64,000 nt of DNA from Mycolicibacterium sp. P9-22 (GCF_008329585.1 NZ_NPKP01000001.1:372001-436000); one strand, 5' to 3'; numbered from the stretch's first letter, positions 52,127 to 61,345 are shown. The notes: generated from the sequence alone by a model not told the origin. Program-made: numbers and translations.

Positions 52127-53571
52127 TGGCGTCCCGTCGGACCCGTCCGCCACAGCCGCTGGCCCCCAACGGAATCCCCGGACACCTGGTGGAGTTCGTC
52201 GAGGCGCTGCGCGGTGTGGGCATCGCGGTGGGACCGTCGGAGACGGTGGACGCCGGCCGGGTGATGACCGTGCTCGGACTGGGGGACCGGGAGGCGCTGC
52301 GCGAGGGCCTGGCGTGTGCGGTGCTGCGCCGCGCCGACCATCGCGACACCTACGACGCCATGTTCGACCTGTGGTGGCCGGCCGCGTATGGCGCGCGGAC
52401 CGTGGTCGAGGACGAACCCGACGCCGAGGCCGGCCCGGAGGGTATGCCGCCCGAGGACATCGAGGCGATGCGCGCGGCGCTGATCGACATGCTGGGCCCC
52501 GACAGCGATCTGGAGAACTTCGACGACCGGTTGGCGGCCATGATCGCCCGGATCGTGGAGGCCTACGGCCGGTACAATTCCAGCCGCGGCCCGTCCTACT
52601 CGTCGTATCAGGCGCTCAAGGCGATGGCCCTGGACGAATTGGAGGGCCGCCTGCTGGCGGGGCTGCTCGCACCGTACGGTGAGGAACCCACTCCGACGCA
52701 GGAAGAGATCGCCAAAGCGATGGCTGCGCAGCGTGTTTCGCAGCTGCGCCGGATGGTGGAGGCCGAGACCAAGCGGCGCACCGCCGAACAGCTGGGCCGC
52801 GACCACGTGCAGATGTACGGCGTGCCGCAGCTCGCCGAGAACGTCGAGTTCCTGCGCGCCTCCGGTGAACAGTTACGCCAGATGCGCAAGACCGTGCAAC
52901 CGCTGGCGCGCACGCTGGCCACCCGGCTGGCGGCCAAGCGGCGGCGGTCCGCGCACGGCCAGATCGATCTGCGCAAGACGCTGCGCAAGTCGATGTCCAC
53001 CGGCGGTGTGCCCATCGAGGTCGTGCTCAAGAAGCCACACCCGGCCCGCCCGGAACTGGTGGTCCTCTGCGATGTGTCCGGTTCGGTGGCCGGTTTCAGC
53101 CACTTCACGCTGATGCTGGTGTCGGCGCTGCGCCAGCAGTTCTCCCGGGTCCGGGTGTTCGCCTTCATCGACACCACCGACGAGGTGACGCACATGTTCG
53201 GGCCGGACGCCGACCTGGCGGTGGCGGTGCAGCGCATCACCCGCGAAGCCGGCGTCTACACCCGCGACGGGCACTCCGATTACGGGCACGCGTTCGTGTC
53301 GTTCGCGCAGAACTTTCCCAACGTGCTGTCGCCGCGTTCCTCGTTGCTCATCCTCGGTGACGCCCGCAACAACTACCGCAACCCCGAAACCGAACTGCTG
53401 ACCCGGATGGTGAACGCCAGCAGGCATGCGCACTGGCTGAACCCCGAACCGCGGCACCTGTGGGGCAGCGGTGACTCCGCCGTCCCGCGCTACACCGACC
53501 TGATCCCGATGCACGAGTGCCGCTCGGCCAAGCAGCTCGCCGCGGTGATCGACGCCCTGCTGCCGGTCTGA
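52126..53571 (+). CDS. VWA/CoxE-like domain protein (Rv2425c-like)
   Basis: A 481-residue protein. The N-terminal part is helical and may bind the ATPase partner (HLVEFVEALRGVGIAVGPSETVDAGRVM). The C-terminal von Willebrand A domain has the metal-site motif LVVLCDVSGSVAGFSHF (DxSxS, near 316) and a typical ILGDARNNYRNP ending. It is translationally coupled to the MoxR ATPase upstream. Together they resemble CoxDE/NorDQ chaperone pairs. Both lie between proA and nadD, as Rv2426c and Rv2425c do in M. tuberculosis. Confidence 0.9.
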   Translation: MASRRTRPPQPLAPNGIPGHLVEFVEALRGVGIAVGPSETVDAGRVMTVLGLGDREALREGLACAVLRRADHRDTYDAMFDLWWPAAYGARTVVEDEPDAEAGPEGMPPEDIEAMRAALIDMLGPDSDLENFDDRLAAMIARIVEAYGRYNSSRGPSYSSYQALKAMALDELEGRLLAGLLAPYGEEPTPTQEEIAKAMAAQRVSQLRRMVEAETKRRTAEQLGRDHVQMYGVPQLAENVEFLRASGEQLRQMRKTVQPLARTLATRLAAKRRRSAHGQIDLRKTLRKSMSTGGVPIEVVLKKPHPARPELVVLCDVSGSVAGFSHFTLMLVSALRQQFSRVRVFAFIDTTDEVTHMFGPDADLAVAVQRITREAGVYTRDGHSDYGHAFVSFAQNFPNVLSPRSSLLILGDARNNYRNPETELLTRMVNASRHAHWLNPEPRHLWGSGDSAVPRYTDLIPMHECRSAKQLAAVIDALLPV

Positions 53572-53608
53572 CCCGGTCGGCACGTTCGGACGACCCGTAA
53601 CACTGCCG

Positions 53609-53614
53609 TAAGCT
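53609..53614 (+). promoter_or_regulatory. Possible -10 box for a leaderless nadD transcript
   Basis: TAAGCT ends 8 bp before GTG 53623, slightly longer than the 6-7 bp seen for other genes here. It would drive the whole nadD-rsfS-gpgP-octT-degV run. Confidence 0.35.
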
Positions 53615-53622
53615 GGCTCTTC

Positions 53623-54285
53623 GTGGCAGCACGGCGCAGGTTGGGTGTGATGGGCGGGACGTTCGATCCCGTGCATCACGGACATCTCGTGGCCGCCAGT
53701 GAAGTGGCCGACCAGTTCGAACTCGACGAGGTCGTCTTCGTGCCGACCGGGCAGCCCTGGCAGAAACGCGATCGCCACGTCACCGCCGCCGAGGACCGCT
53801 ACCTGATGACGGTCATCGCGACCGCGGCCAACCCCCGTTTCTCGGTGAGCCGGGTCGACATCGATCGCGGTGGCGCCACCTACACCACGGATACGCTGCG
53901 CGATCTTGCCGACCAGAACCCCGACACCGACCTGTACTTCATCACCGGTGCCGACGCACTGGCCTCGATCCTGTCCTGGCAGAACTGGGAGGAACTGTTC
54001 GCCCTGGCCCGTTTCGTCGGGGTGAGCAGGCCCGGCTATGAGCTCGACGGCGAGCACATCGCCGAGGCCATGAAGGAACTTCCCGACAACGCCCTGACCC
54101 TCGTGGAGGTACCCGCATTGGCGATCTCGTCGAGTGACTGCCGGCTGCGTGCCCAGCAGTCCCGACCCATCTGGTACCTGGTGCCCGACGGTGTCGTGCA
54201 GTACGTGTCCAAACGCAACCTCTACCTCCCGCTTGCGGGGGAGAGCGCAGCGACCGGGGACAACAAACAGGAGACACCTTCATGA
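53623..54285 (+). CDS. nadD: Nicotinate-nucleotide adenylyltransferase
   Basis: A 220-residue nucleotidyltransferase that makes deamido-NAD, the substrate of Nad[26 protein letters not shown] carries the HxGH motif, and [12 protein letters not shown] is the ISSTxxR-type ATP motif. [14 protein letters not shown] is also conserved. The final 20 residues ([20 protein letters not shown]) are encoded by DNA that matches a dispersed repeat and lie beyond the usual end of the family. It heads an operon with rsfS, gpgP, octT and degV, each overlapping the next by 4-11 bp. Confidence 0.95.
   Translation: MAARRRLGVMGGTFDPVHHGHLVAASEVADQFELDEVVFVPTGQPWQKRDRHVTAAEDRYLMTVIATAANPRFSVSRVDIDRGGATYTTDTLRDLADQNPDTDLYFITGADALASILSWQNWEELFALARFVGVSRPGYELDGEHIAEAMKELPDNALTLVEVPALAISSSDCRLRAQQSRPIWYLVPDGVVQYVSKRNLYLPLAGESAATGDNKQETPS
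54231..54264 (+). repeat. Short dispersed repeat (GAGCGYAGCGACC type), copy 2, inside nadD
   Basis: GCGGGGGAGAGCGCAGCGAC at 54235 and following bases match the element at 24319-24346 with few changes. CTCCCGC/GCGGGGGAG forms a tight hairpin at its left end. Here it encodes the extra C-terminal residues of NadD. Confidence 0.5.
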
Positions 54286-54668
54286 CCGCCACCCAGGAAG
54301 CCATCGAGATGGCCACCGTCGCGGCCCGTGCCGCTGCGGACAAGCTCGGCAACGACGTACTCGTCATCGACGTATCGGAGCAGCTCGTGATCACCGACTG
54401 CTTCGTCATCGCATCGGCGTCCAACGAACGTCAGGTCAACGCCATCGTCGACGAGATCGAGGACAAGATGCGCGCCGCCGGGCACAAGCCCGCCCGCCGC
54501 GAGGGAACCCGGGAAGGGCGCTGGACCCTGCTCGACTACATCGACATCGTGGTACACATCCAGCACACCGACGAGCGCGAGTTCTATGCGCTGGAGCGGT
54601 TGTGGCGGGACTGCCCGGTCGTGCCCGTCGACCTGGAAGCCGGAGACGCGCCGCAGGACGGCAAGTGA
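54282..54668 (+). CDS. rsfS: Ribosomal silencing factor RsfS
   Basis: A 128-residue RsfS/Iojap protein. [45 protein letters not shown] and [34 protein letters not shown] are the family's two conserved blocks. It binds uL14 on the 50S subunit and blocks subunit joining in starved cells. GAGACACC precedes the ATG, which overlaps the nadD stop by 4 bp; gpgP overlaps its own end by 4 bp. Confidence 0.95.
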   Translation: MTATQEAIEMATVAARAAADKLGNDVLVIDVSEQLVITDCFVIASASNERQVNAIVDEIEDKMRAAGHKPARREGTREGRWTLLDYIDIVVHIQHTDEREFYALERLWRDCPVVPVDLEAGDAPQDGK

Positions 54669-55321
54669 GCGTGCGCCGACTGGTGCTGCTGCGGCACGGT
54701 CAGACCGAGTGGAACGCCGGCAGCCGGATGCAGGGCCAACTCGACACCGATCTGACCGACCTGGGACGCGAACAGGCCAACGCGGCGGCCGAGGTGCTGG
54801 CCAAGCGCCAGCCGCTGGTCATCGTGTCCTCCGATCTGCGGCGTGCCCTGGACACCGCGACCGCGCTCGGCGAGCGGTCCGGGCAGCGGGTGTCCATCGA
54901 TGAGCGGCTGCGCGAAACCCACCTGGGGGATTGGCAGGGCCTGACCCACCTCGACGTCGATGCGGTGGCACCGGGTGCCCGGCTGGCCTGGCGCGATGAC
55001 GCCCGGTGGGCCCCGCACGGCGGTGAGAGCCGGGTCGATGTCGCGGACCGCAGCGTCCCGCTGGTCACCGAAATCATTGCCGCCCAGCCGGGTTGGGGGG
55101 CCGATGAGCCCGACCGACCGGTGGTGCTGGTGGCGCACGGCGGATTGATCGCCGCGCTGACGGCGGCACTGCTGGATCTGCCGGTGGACAACTGGCCGGT
55201 GCTGGGCGGGATGGGCAATGCCAGCTGGGCGCAGCTGTCCGGGCACGATGTGGGCGAGGAGATCAAGTGGCGCCTGGACGTGTGGAACGCCTCGGCGCAG
55301 GTGGCCAACGATGTCCTCTGA
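54665..55321 (+). CDS. gpgP: Glucosyl-3-phosphoglycerate phosphatase (histidine phosphatase)
   Basis: A 218-residue phosphoglycerate-mutase-like phosphatase. The catalytic motif [22 protein letters not shown] with phospho-His near residue 11, [13 protein letters not shown], and [11 protein letters not shown] with the second His are visible. By position and length it matches Rv2419c (GpgP), which removes phosphate from glucosyl-3-phosphoglycerate to give glucosylglycerate in methylglucose lipopolysaccharide (MGLP) synthesis. The GTG at 54665 overlaps the rsfS stop; GTG 54671 is an alternative. octT overlaps its 3' end by 11 bp. Confidence 0.9.
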   Translation: MSVRRLVLLRHGQTEWNAGSRMQGQLDTDLTDLGREQANAAAEVLAKRQPLVIVSSDLRRALDTATALGERSGQRVSIDERLRETHLGDWQGLTHLDVDAVAPGARLAWRDDARWAPHGGESRVDVADRSVPLVTEIIAAQPGWGADEPDRPVVLVAHGGLIAALTAALLDLPVDNWPVLGGMGNASWAQLSGHDVGEEIKWRLDVWNASAQVANDVL

Positions 55322-56057
55322 GTCGCGCCGCAAAACCCTGCTCGTCTTCTGCGATTCGCTGTCCTACTACGGCCCGACCGGTGGACTTCCCGCCGACGAT
55401 CCCCGGATCTGGCCGAACATCGTTGCCGAGCAACTCGGTTGGGATGTCGAGCTGATCGGCCGGATCGGCTGGACCTGCCGCGACGTGTGGTGGGCGGCCA
55501 CCCAGGATCCCCGTTCCTGGGCCGCGCTGCCGCACGCCGGCGCGGTGATCTTCGCGACGTGCGGCATGGATTCGCTGCCCTCGCCGCTGCCGACCGCGGT
55601 GCGGGAACTGATCCGCTACGTCCGGCCACCGTTTCTGCGCCGGTGGGCCCGTGACGGTTACGGCTGGTTGCAGCCGCGGCTGTCCCCGGTGGCGCGGCCG
55701 GCGCTGCCTCCGCACCTGACCGTGGAGTACCTGGAGATGACCAGGGCTGCACTCGATTTCAATCGCCCCGGGCTGCCCGTGGTGGCGACCATTCCCTCGG
55801 TGCACATCGCCGAGACCTACGGGAATTCGCACCGGTGGCGCGAACCCATCGTCAAGGCCATCACCGGCTGGGCCGACGAGCACCAGGTACCCGTGGTGGA
55901 TCTGAAGGCTGCGGTCGGTGAAGAGGTGATGGCCGGGCGCGGCAACCCCGACGGAATCCACTGGAACTTCGAAGCGCACGCCGCGGTGGCCGAGCTGATG
56001 CTCAAGGGCCTCGCCGAAGCCGGTGCGTACCAACCGGACACCTCCGACCGGTCATGA
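55311..56057 (+). CDS. octT: Diglucosylglycerate octanoyltransferase
   Basis: A 248-residue SGNH-fold acyltransferase. [23 protein letters not shown] carries the nucleophile Ser in a CDSLS variant of the GDSL block, and [18 protein letters not shown] holds the catalytic Asp-x-x-His. It matches Rv2418c (OctT), which transfers octanoate to diglucosylglycerate early in MGLP synthesis. Overlaps with gpgP (11 bp) and degV (4 bp) place it in the same operon. The start ATG 55311 follows no clear ribosome site and likely depends on coupling. Confidence 0.9.
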   Translation: MSSESRRKTLLVFCDSLSYYGPTGGLPADDPRIWPNIVAEQLGWDVELIGRIGWTCRDVWWAATQDPRSWAALPHAGAVIFATCGMDSLPSPLPTAVRELIRYVRPPFLRRWARDGYGWLQPRLSPVARPALPPHLTVEYLEMTRAALDFNRPGLPVVATIPSVHIAETYGNSHRWREPIVKAITGWADEHQVPVVDLKAAVGEEVMAGRGNPDGIHWNFEAHAAVAELMLKGLAEAGAYQPDTSDRS

Positions 56058-56890
56058 CCGTCCAGGTGGTGACGGATTCGTCGTCACGGCTGAGTCTCGA
56101 TGAGCTCAAGGAATGGTCGATCCGGCAGGTGCCGCTGCACGTACTCGTCGACGACCTCGACCTGCGCGACGGTATCGACGACATTCCCAACGACGTGTTC
56201 GACCGCAACCAGGTGACGACCTCGGGCGCCTCGCCCGCCGATCTCGCGCGGGCCTACCGGGAGGCGCTGGCCGACAGCGACGGTGACGGAGTCGTCGCGG
56301 TGCACCTGTCGGCGGCGCTGTCGAGCACGTTCAGTTCCGCCGCCGCGGCCGCCCGGGAGTTCGGCTCGGCGGTGCGCGTGGTGAACACCCGGTCGGCGGC
56401 CATGGGGGTCGGCTGCGTCGCACTGGCGGCGGCACGGGCCGCCGCGGCCGGCGCCGAACTCGACGCCGTCGAGGCCGCGGCCCGCGCCACGGTCCCGCGG
56501 GGGCACGTGTTCATCGTCGTGCACCGGCTGGACAACCTGCGCCGCAGCGGGCGCATCGGCACCGCCGCATCATGGCTGGCCACCGCGCTGTCGGTCAAGC
56601 CGTTGCTGCGTCTGGATGTCGACGGCCGGCTGGTCCTGGCGCAGCGGGTACGCACAGTGTCCAAAGCGCATGCCGCCATGGTGGATTCGATCGCCGAGGT
56701 GGTCGGCGAACGTTCCGCCTCGGTCACGGTGCATCACGTGGACAACCACGATGGCGCCGCCGAACTCGGTGCGGCGCTGACTGCACGGCTCCCGCAGCTG
56801 GAATCGTTGACGGTCCGCGATATGGGTGCGGTGCTGGCCGTCCACGTGGGTGCCGGCGCCGTCGGCGCGTGCGTCAGTCTCGCCGAGTGA
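56054..56890 (+). CDS. DegV family fatty-acid-binding protein
   Basis: A 278-residue DegV protein (Rv2417c-like). [30 protein letters not shown] is the N-terminal block, [41 protein letters not shown] holds the ligand Thr/Ser motif, and [12 protein letters not shown] and [14 protein letters not shown] follow. DegV/FakB proteins bind a single fatty acid, usually for phosphorylation by FakA; no FakA gene is present here. It is the last gene of the nadD operon, next to octT, whose substrate is octanoate, and it faces a converging gene 1 bp away. Confidence 0.92.
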   Translation: MTVQVVTDSSSRLSLDELKEWSIRQVPLHVLVDDLDLRDGIDDIPNDVFDRNQVTTSGASPADLARAYREALADSDGDGVVAVHLSAALSSTFSSAAAAAREFGSAVRVVNTRSAAMGVGCVALAAARAAAAGAELDAVEAAARATVPRGHVFIVVHRLDNLRRSGRIGTAASWLATALSVKPLLRLDVDGRLVLAQRVRTVSKAHAAMVDSIAEVVGERSASVTVHHVDNHDGAAELGAALTARLPQLESLTVRDMGAVLAVHVGAGAVGACVSLAE

Positions 56891-56891
56891 C

Positions 56892-57935
56892 CTAACCCGC
56901 GAACCGGCCGGTGACCGGCGGCAGATCCTTGAGGGTGGCGATCCCCGGGGGCGCGGCGACCACCGCGGGCACCGCGTTGGTGACCGGCATCGCGGTGTAG
57001 ATCATGCCCAGCCCCATGAATCCCGGTTCGGTCCAGTCCTTCGGCGGCAGGCAGTGCAGCACGGTGCGCATATTCGGAAGACCGAACACCTGGATGACGT
57101 GGCCGTGCTCAAGGGGTTTGGGCGGTGTGACGTGATCACCCATCGTCCAGTTGAACCCCACGCTGACAACATTGCGGTCGCCGACCCAGCCGCGGTGATA
57201 GCCGAACACGCTGCCGACGGTGCCCTTCGGGATCGTCATGAAACCGAGGTCGGAGTCGGCGGTGGCGGCGGTGAAGGTGACGTCGAAGGTCATCTTGTCC
57301 AACTTCGCGCCGATCGCATCGGCCATCATCGCCGCGGATTCGGCGAACACCTCGCTCTCCCGGCGTACGCTCTCGGCCAGTCCCGGGGTGTCGGGGTCCT
57401 GCGAGAATCCCATGGCCGTCTGGGTTTCCGCGGATTCGTAGGTCGAGCAGTCCACCGACTCGGTGATCCTGATCTCGTCGACCCGCTCGCAGGAGCCCGA
57501 CAGCACCATGCCGACCATGTTCGTCATGCCCGGGTGCGCACCGCTGCCGAAGATGGTGGAATTGCCTGTCGCGCAGGCCTTCCTGATGCGGTCCAGGTAT
57601 TCGGGCGTCTGCTTGCCGCCGGTGATCCAGGCCGCGCTCGAGCAGACGTTGACGCCGGCTTCGAGCAGGGCTACCAGTTCGTCGACGCTGGGCCACAGTG
57701 GGTTGTAACAACAGGCGTCCGGCTTGAGCGCGATCAGCTCGCCGATGTCATTGGTGGCCTTGATGCCCGTCGGGGTCGGCCGGCCGGCGAGCTCGGCCGC
57801 ATCGACACCGATTTTGTCGGCACCGTGGGCGTAGACGCCGACGAGTTCCATATCGTCGCGGCCGATGATGGCGTGCAGTGAGCGGGTGCCGATGTTTCCG
57901 GTGGTCCACTGGATGACGCGGAGGGGGTCATTCAT
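56892..57935 (-). CDS. Dihydrodipicolinate-reductase-like NAD(P)H-dependent oxidoreductase
   Basis: A 347-residue mycobacterial protein with a DHDPR-like Rossmann fold. RVIQWTTGNIGTRSLHAII (residues 6-24) is the cofactor motif, GVNVCSSAAWITGGKQTPEYLDRIRKACATGNSTIFGSGAHPGMTNM is the conserved core, and EDVESVDCSTYES-type residues follow. It is longer than DapB (about 245) and lacks its substrate motif, so it is not the lysine-pathway enzyme; members are called amine-dehydrogenase-like without firm evidence. TAGTGT 7 bp before the ATG points to a leaderless mRNA. It is divergent from a TetR gene and may be regulated by it. Confidence 0.8.
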   Translation of the reverse strand: MNDPLRVIQWTTGNIGTRSLHAIIGRDDMELVGVYAHGADKIGVDAAELAGRPTPTGIKATNDIGELIALKPDACCYNPLWPSVDELVALLEAGVNVCSSAAWITGGKQTPEYLDRIRKACATGNSTIFGSGAHPGMTNMVGMVLSGSCERVDEIRITESVDCSTYESAETQTAMGFSQDPDTPGLAESVRRESEVFAESAAMMADAIGAKLDKMTFDVTFTAATADSDLGFMTIPKGTVGSVFGYHRGWVGDRNVVSVGFNWTMGDHVTPPKPLEHGHVIQVFGLPNMRTVLHCLPPKDWTEPGFMGLGMIYTAMPVTNAVPAVVAAPPGIATLKDLPPVTGRFAG

Positions 57936-57942
57936 GCGGTGA

Positions 57943-57948
57943 ACACTA
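57943..57948 (-). promoter_or_regulatory. -10 box for a leaderless transcript of the DHDPR-like gene
   Basis: Read on the minus strand as TAGTGT, ending 7 bp before the ATG at 57935. The opposing TetR gene has its own -10 box at 58009-58014, so the two promoters lie back to back. Confidence 0.45.
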
Positions 57949-58008
57949 TTCGAAAGATGTTCATCAATGTAGCCCGGGTCACAGTTTGCCTCAGCCGACT
58001 TGCCTGGT

Positions 58009-58014
58009 TACGAT
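58009..58014 (+). promoter_or_regulatory. -10 box for a leaderless TetR/hydrolase transcript
   Basis: TACGAT ends 7 bp before GTG 58022. An overlapping TACGAAAC makes the exact box uncertain. Confidence 0.4.
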
Positions 58015-58021
58015 ACGAAAC

Positions 58022-58699
58022 GTGCCGTACTTGAACCCCTCGGATGATTCGCGGCGCGGAGGCCGCCCACGCGATGAGGCGCGGGAAGCCGAGATCCTCG
58101 GCGTCACCTTTGCGCTACTGGCCGAGGTCGGCTACGACGGTGTCACGTTCGAGGAGGTGGCGCGGCGGGCCGGCGCATCCAAGGCCACCCTGTACCGGCG
58201 CTGGAAGTCCAAGCGCGAGATGGTGACCGCGGCGTTGAAGGCGATTCCCGCGCACCGAGCGGGGCCCGACGAGATCGATACCGGCAGCCTGCGCGGGGAT
58301 CTGTTGGCCCTGTGCCGGCGGCTGATCACCACCATGCGCTCGACGGACGGACAGACCGCACTGCTACTGCTGCAGGCCGGTCTGGAGGATCCGGCGCTGT
58401 GCGAGGAGATCGAACGGACTGCCGGACCCACCGGGGCGCGGCTGCCCGCGACCGTCATCGCCGCGGCGGTCCGGCGCGGCGAACTGCCACACGATATCGA
58501 TCCGTTCGCCTTCGAAGAGGTCGCCGGCGCAGTGCTGTTGCTGCGGCGGATGAACGGCCTGGACACCGACGACGCCTACCTGGAGGCGCTCATCGACGCC
58601 ATCCTGTTGCCCGCGCTGCGCGCCGCGCCGCCGGCCGCGACCCGGCTGCCCGCCGGCATCTTCTCCGGGCATCCCGATCATGCAAAGGAAACCTCTTGA
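58022..58699 (+). CDS. TetR family transcriptional regulator
   Basis: A 225-residue repressor. RPRDEAREAEILGVTFALLAEVGYDGVTFEEVARRAGASKATLYRRWKSKREMVTAAL is split as the recognition helix-turn-helix (residues about 20-65), followed by a C-terminal ligand domain (DLLALCRRLITTM, EEIERTAGP). GTG 58022 has TACGAT 7 bp upstream. It overlaps the hydrolase gene by 4 bp (TTGA), so the two are co-translated. It is also divergent from the DHDPR-like gene. Its ligand is presumably a substrate of those enzymes. Confidence 0.9.
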   Translation: MPYLNPSDDSRRGGRPRDEAREAEILGVTFALLAEVGYDGVTFEEVARRAGASKATLYRRWKSKREMVTAALKAIPAHRAGPDEIDTGSLRGDLLALCRRLITTMRSTDGQTALLLLQAGLEDPALCEEIERTAGPTGARLPATVIAAAVRRGELPHDIDPFAFEEVAGAVLLLRRMNGLDTDDAYLEALIDAILLPALRAAPPAATRLPAGIFSGHPDHAKETS

Positions 58700-59583
58700 G
58701 CAGCTTCATCATTGACGGATTCACTTACTCGACCGAGACAGGCGAGGGCGGTGTCGATCTGCACGTCGCGGTGGGCGGCTCCGGGCCCGCGATCGTTCTG
58801 CTGCACGGCTTTCCGCAGACCCACTACATGTGGCGCCGGGTGGCCCGGGACCTGGCCGGCCAGTTCACCGTGATCGTCCCCGACCTGCGCGGCTACGGTG
58901 AGAGCGGAAAGCCGGTGGAGGCCGGGCCCGACACCTACTCCAAGCAGACCATGGCGCGTGACGTGACGAAGGTCGCGGCCACGTTGGGACACCCTCGATT
59001 CGGGCTGATCGGACACGACCGCGGCGCGCTCGTCGCGGTCCGCGCCGGGCTCGATCACTCGGAATCCGTGCACTTCCTGGGGATCCTCGCCGTGCTGCCC
59101 ACCCTGGACACCTGGGAAGTGCTGCACGGCGTGAATGCCAAGGTCGCCTGGCATCTCTACCTGATGGCGCAACCGGCAGGCCTGCCCGAGAAGATGATCA
59201 AGGCGGTGGCCGAGGAGTTCTTCGCCTCCTTCCTCGACGCCTGGGACACCGACGGGTCCACCTTCAGTTCCGAGGTCCGGCGACATTACATCGACAGCTC
59301 GGTGGCGGCCGTGGAATCGATCGTCGCGGACTACCGGGCCACCGCGGGGATCGACCTGGACATGGACCGTGCCGATCGCGACGCCGGCAGGCAACTGCAG
59401 ATGCCGGTCGGCGTGATATCCCAGGATTGGGGTGCACAACTGGGGTTCGACCCCGCTGCCATCTGGCGAGCATGGGCGCCCGAGGCCACCTATGAGCCCA
59501 TCGCGGCGGGGCATTTCATGGCCGAGGAGAAGCCGGCCGAGATCGCCGAGTTCATCCGGAAACTGGCTGCTCGTTCCCGGTGA
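58696..59583 (+). CDS. Alpha/beta-hydrolase, fluoroacetate-dehalogenase/epoxide-hydrolase type
   Basis: A 295-residue hydrolase. AIVLLHGFPQTHYMWRRVARDL gives the HG oxyanion motif, and LIGHDRGALVAVR carries the nucleophile Asp (about residue 108) of the haloacetate-dehalogenase/epoxide-hydrolase group, not a Ser. The C-terminal His is in AAGHFMAEEKP. The start is TTG 58696, preceded by AAGGAA and overlapping the TetR stop. Epoxide hydrolysis or dehalogenation is likely, but the substrate is not known; the TetR gene suggests induction by a xenobiotic or lipid-derived compound. Confidence 0.87.
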   Translation: MSSFIIDGFTYSTETGEGGVDLHVAVGGSGPAIVLLHGFPQTHYMWRRVARDLAGQFTVIVPDLRGYGESGKPVEAGPDTYSKQTMARDVTKVAATLGHPRFGLIGHDRGALVAVRAGLDHSESVHFLGILAVLPTLDTWEVLHGVNAKVAWHLYLMAQPAGLPEKMIKAVAEEFFASFLDAWDTDGSTFSSEVRRHYIDSSVAAVESIVADYRATAGIDLDMDRADRDAGRQLQMPVGVISQDWGAQLGFDPAAIWRAWAPEATYEPIAAGHFMAEEKPAEIAEFIRKLAARSR

Positions 59584-59623
59584 TCGGCGGTCGGGCGTCG
59601 CGCTCGTCCAGCCACATTCCGAG

Positions 59624-61345
59624 TCACACGGCGGCCTCGTCAGCAGCCGACGACCGCGTGGCATGCACAGCCGCGACATATCCGAACGTCATGGCCGGCC
59701 CGATGTTGATTCCTCCGGCGGGGTAGTGCCCACCCATGACACTGGCCTGATCCGACCCGACGGCGTAGAGGCCCGGTATCGGGGTATCGGCGTCATTGAG
59801 GACGCGCGCGGACGCATCGGTGACCACGCCGGCGAATGTGCCGAAACTGCCGGGCACAACCTTGACGGCGTAGAACGGCCCCTCGTCCAAGGGAGCAAGC
59901 GATGGGTTCGGGAACGGATTGTCCGGGTCGCCCGAACCTCGGTTGAAAGGTGTTTCGCCGCGGTGAAAGTCGGGATCCAAGCCGCGTCGGGCGTGTTCGT
60001 TGAACGCCGCAATCGTGGACTGCAGATTTCCGGCATCGATTCCACACTTGCGTGCCAAGTCGGCGATGGTGCGACCCCTCTTGAGGTATCCCGACCTCAG
60101 ATAGGGCCAGACCGGTATGGGACGTGGCTTCGACATCCCCAGCGGATACAGGCGCTGGAACCGGCGGTCACACACGAGCCAGGAACACACTTCCTGTCCC
60201 TGCGGCACGGCGCCGATCATGGCGGTGGTGTAGTCGTGGTAGCCGTCGGCTTCGTTGACGAATCGCCTGCCGGAGGCCAGTACACCGATGACCCCCGGCT
60301 TTCCGCGATCGAGAATGTGCGGAAAGACCCCGATCCTGCCATTGCGATACGGGACCAAGGAGACCGGGCAATACGCGGCCGCCGAGGCGACACTGGTGTC
60401 GAGTCGGCCTCCGACCGACTCGGCGAGAGCGATCCCGTCGCCGTCGGTAGTGCCGGGGGCCAGGGTCCAGTGTTCACGCCCGGTGGGCGTGCGCGGAAAA
60501 TGCTGCCTGCGCATCTCGCGGTTGCCGGGAAAGCCGCCGGTTGCGAGCACGACACCGCGTGCGGCGTGGACGCTGACCGGTCCCTCGGGTCCGTCGAGAC
60601 GGGCCCCGACGATTGACCCCGTGTCGTCTGTGACGAGTGAACGCGCCGGCGACGAGACCCGGATATCGACTCCCATCTCGTCGGCCGATGCCATCAGGCG
60701 ACCGATCAGGGCGGTTCCATTGACCAGCTGCATGCTCTTACGCTTGGCCGCCATGTCCACGATATGACGACTGACGCGACGGGCTGCGTGGCCAAAAGCC
60801 TTGGGGGACCGCGTGGCATGGAGGAATGCTTGCAGGTCTGGCCCAGCCATGATGCCCATCCCCAGAAACGAGGTTTCATAGAGCTGCCAGCGCATCTTCT
60901 TCCGGATCGCCGCCGGAATCGTGTAACCGTCGATGGGTTTCGGCGCTACCGAACGGTGCCCGGTTCCCGCTCCCGGTGTGCCGCCGTAGATATCGGCGAT
61001 ACTGGTTCCGGGCACGAACTGCAGCCGTGTCTCGTCGTGGAAGAACTCGACCATGCGAGGTGCATTCTCAAGGAAGGCATCGACTTTCGCGGCATCAAAA
61101 TTCGTTCCGAGCCGATGCTCGAGATACGTCCGCGGTAGTTCGACATCCTCCCGCACGCCATCGGCGACGGCCAGTGGATTGCGGGGCGCCCACATCCAGC
61201 CGCCGGACCATGCGGTCGCACCGCCGCAGACATCCGATTTCTCGGCGACAACGACCTTGGCGCCCCGGTGGGCTGCGGTGACCGCCGCGGAGAGTCCGCC
61301 GGCCCCGGCGCCGATGACCAGGAGATCGCAGACAATATCGGTCAT
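59624..61345 (-). CDS. FAD-dependent 3-ketosteroid-dehydrogenase-like flavoprotein
   Basis: A 573-residue flavoprotein of the fumarate-reductase/3-oxosteroid 1-dehydrogenase superfamily. DLLVIGAGAGGLSAAVTAAHRGAKVVVAEKSDVCGGATAWSGGWMW is the FAD region with the GG doublet and GGAT..SGG signature of KstD-like proteins. GVVLATGGFPGNREMRRQHFP and GLYAVGSDQASVMGGHYPAGGINIGPAMTFGYVAA close the FAD site. The start ATG 61345 overlaps the transporter stop by 4 bp. It may oxidise a cyclic or steroid-like substrate imported by its neighbour; true KstD activity cannot be judged by eye. Confidence 0.82.
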   Translation of the reverse strand: MTDIVCDLLVIGAGAGGLSAAVTAAHRGAKVVVAEKSDVCGGATAWSGGWMWAPRNPLAVADGVREDVELPRTYLEHRLGTNFDAAKVDAFLENAPRMVEFFHDETRLQFVPGTSIADIYGGTPGAGTGHRSVAPKPIDGYTIPAAIRKKMRWQLYETSFLGMGIMAGPDLQAFLHATRSPKAFGHAARRVSRHIVDMAAKRKSMQLVNGTALIGRLMASADEMGVDIRVSSPARSLVTDDTGSIVGARLDGPEGPVSVHAARGVVLATGGFPGNREMRRQHFPRTPTGREHWTLAPGTTDGDGIALAESVGGRLDTSVASAAAYCPVSLVPYRNGRIGVFPHILDRGKPGVIGVLASGRRFVNEADGYHDYTTAMIGAVPQGQEVCSWLVCDRRFQRLYPLGMSKPRPIPVWPYLRSGYLKRGRTIADLARKCGIDAGNLQSTIAAFNEHARRGLDPDFHRGETPFNRGSGDPDNPFPNPSLAPLDEGPFYAVKVVPGSFGTFAGVVTDASARVLNDADTPIPGLYAVGSDQASVMGGHYPAGGINIGPAMTFGYVAAVHATRSSAADEAAV

